From Calamus simplicifolius (Eukaryota; Streptophyta; Magnoliopsida; Arecales; Arecaceae), in NCBI GenBank assembly GCA_900491605.1, contig UESW01001666.1, forward strand, positions 1 through 64,000: a stretch of DNA of 64,000 bases, given 5' to 3'. The notes beneath the pieces are model-generated. The model ran no database searches. It worked only from the letters and a program-made list of their open reading frames with translations, and was not told the origin of the DNA. Positions within the stretch are counted from its first letter, which is position 1. Every line of letters begins with the position of its first letter. The position numbers and the translations under genes were made by a program. Shown here piece by piece: positions 63,851 to 64,000 of this stretch.

Positions 63851-64000
63851 TTGGCCGCAAGACACTCCTGCAAAAATAATCAAACTTTATATTTAGGTAC
63901 CCAAGCTTTCTTGGGTCCTTCATGGTTAGTAGCAAAAAGATTGTTCCTTTGGAACCCATATTTTCTTTCCTTTAATACTTAAATTCTTGTTAATTTTCTA

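Larger units (their letters stand above)
57416..64000 (-). mobile_element. Ty1/Copia retrotransposon C2 (SIRE-like), 3' part
   Basis: Minus-strand order from the right edge: protease, integrase, reverse transcriptase, RNase H, a third-ORF remnant, polypurine tract, 3' LTR. The 5' LTR and gag lie beyond 64000. The 1.3-kb LTR, AAAAAGGGGAGATTG tract and extra ORF after pol fit the SIRE/Maximus lineage. It is inserted in the G2 antisense gene. Confidence 0.88.

Overview
This window is nuclear DNA from a flowering plant, probably a monocot. A palm would fit the transposon families and the very large introns, but that is inference. The evidence is one intron-rich host gene, encoding the ubiquitin-ligase scaffold Cullin-4, embedded in plant-type transposable elements: CACTA, Tat-lineage Ty3/Gypsy, Ty1/Copia, an RTE-type LINE and a SINE-like family. 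There are no bacterial-type operons, rRNA genes or CRISPR arrays.

Layout. (1) 1-3540: the 5' part of a CACTA (En/Spm) transposon on the minus strand. Its TIR ends at 3540 and is followed inward by three hairpins, a transposase gene that lacks its catalytic domain, and a TNPA-like second gene running off the left edge. (2) 3541-9489: repeat-rich DNA ending in a second CACTA terminus (TAGTG at 9485-9489). It holds 196-bp AT-rich repeats, GC-rich repeats, a promoter-like stretch with a first exon, and AT-rich GCGTCGC repeats split by a 1.9-kb GC-rich array of 87-bp units. (3) 10086-21201: a complete Tat-type Gypsy retrotransposon with a 5-bp target duplication (CGTGG). It has decayed gag-pol genes, a tandem array after pol and a spliced antisense gene with its own TATA box. 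(4) about 22.7-46.2 kb: CUL4 on the minus strand, 17 coding exons over 23 kb, with a one-base deletion in exon 13. Its introns hold a LINE, a SINE-like insertion and a truncated relative of it. (5) 46766-about 48332: the 5' LTR and gag of a Copia element. (6) 48333-57415: a second Tat-type Gypsy element, apparently inserted in that Copia. It has an internally deleted PR-RT region, a 66-bp tandem array and antisense units. (7) 57416-64000: a minus-strand Copia (SIRE-like) inserted in the second Gypsy antisense gene, with its 3' LTR at 57416-58690, a decayed third ORF and a damaged pol.

How it fits together. The only plausible cellular gene is CUL4, which would assemble CRL4 (CUL4-DDB1-RBX1) ubiquitin ligases. 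Every mobile element shows frameshifts, stops or deletions, so none looks autonomous here. Both Tat elements share one plan: LTR, gag, PR-RT-RNase H-second RNase H-integrase, tandem array, antisense gene. The array sequences are unrelated between the two.
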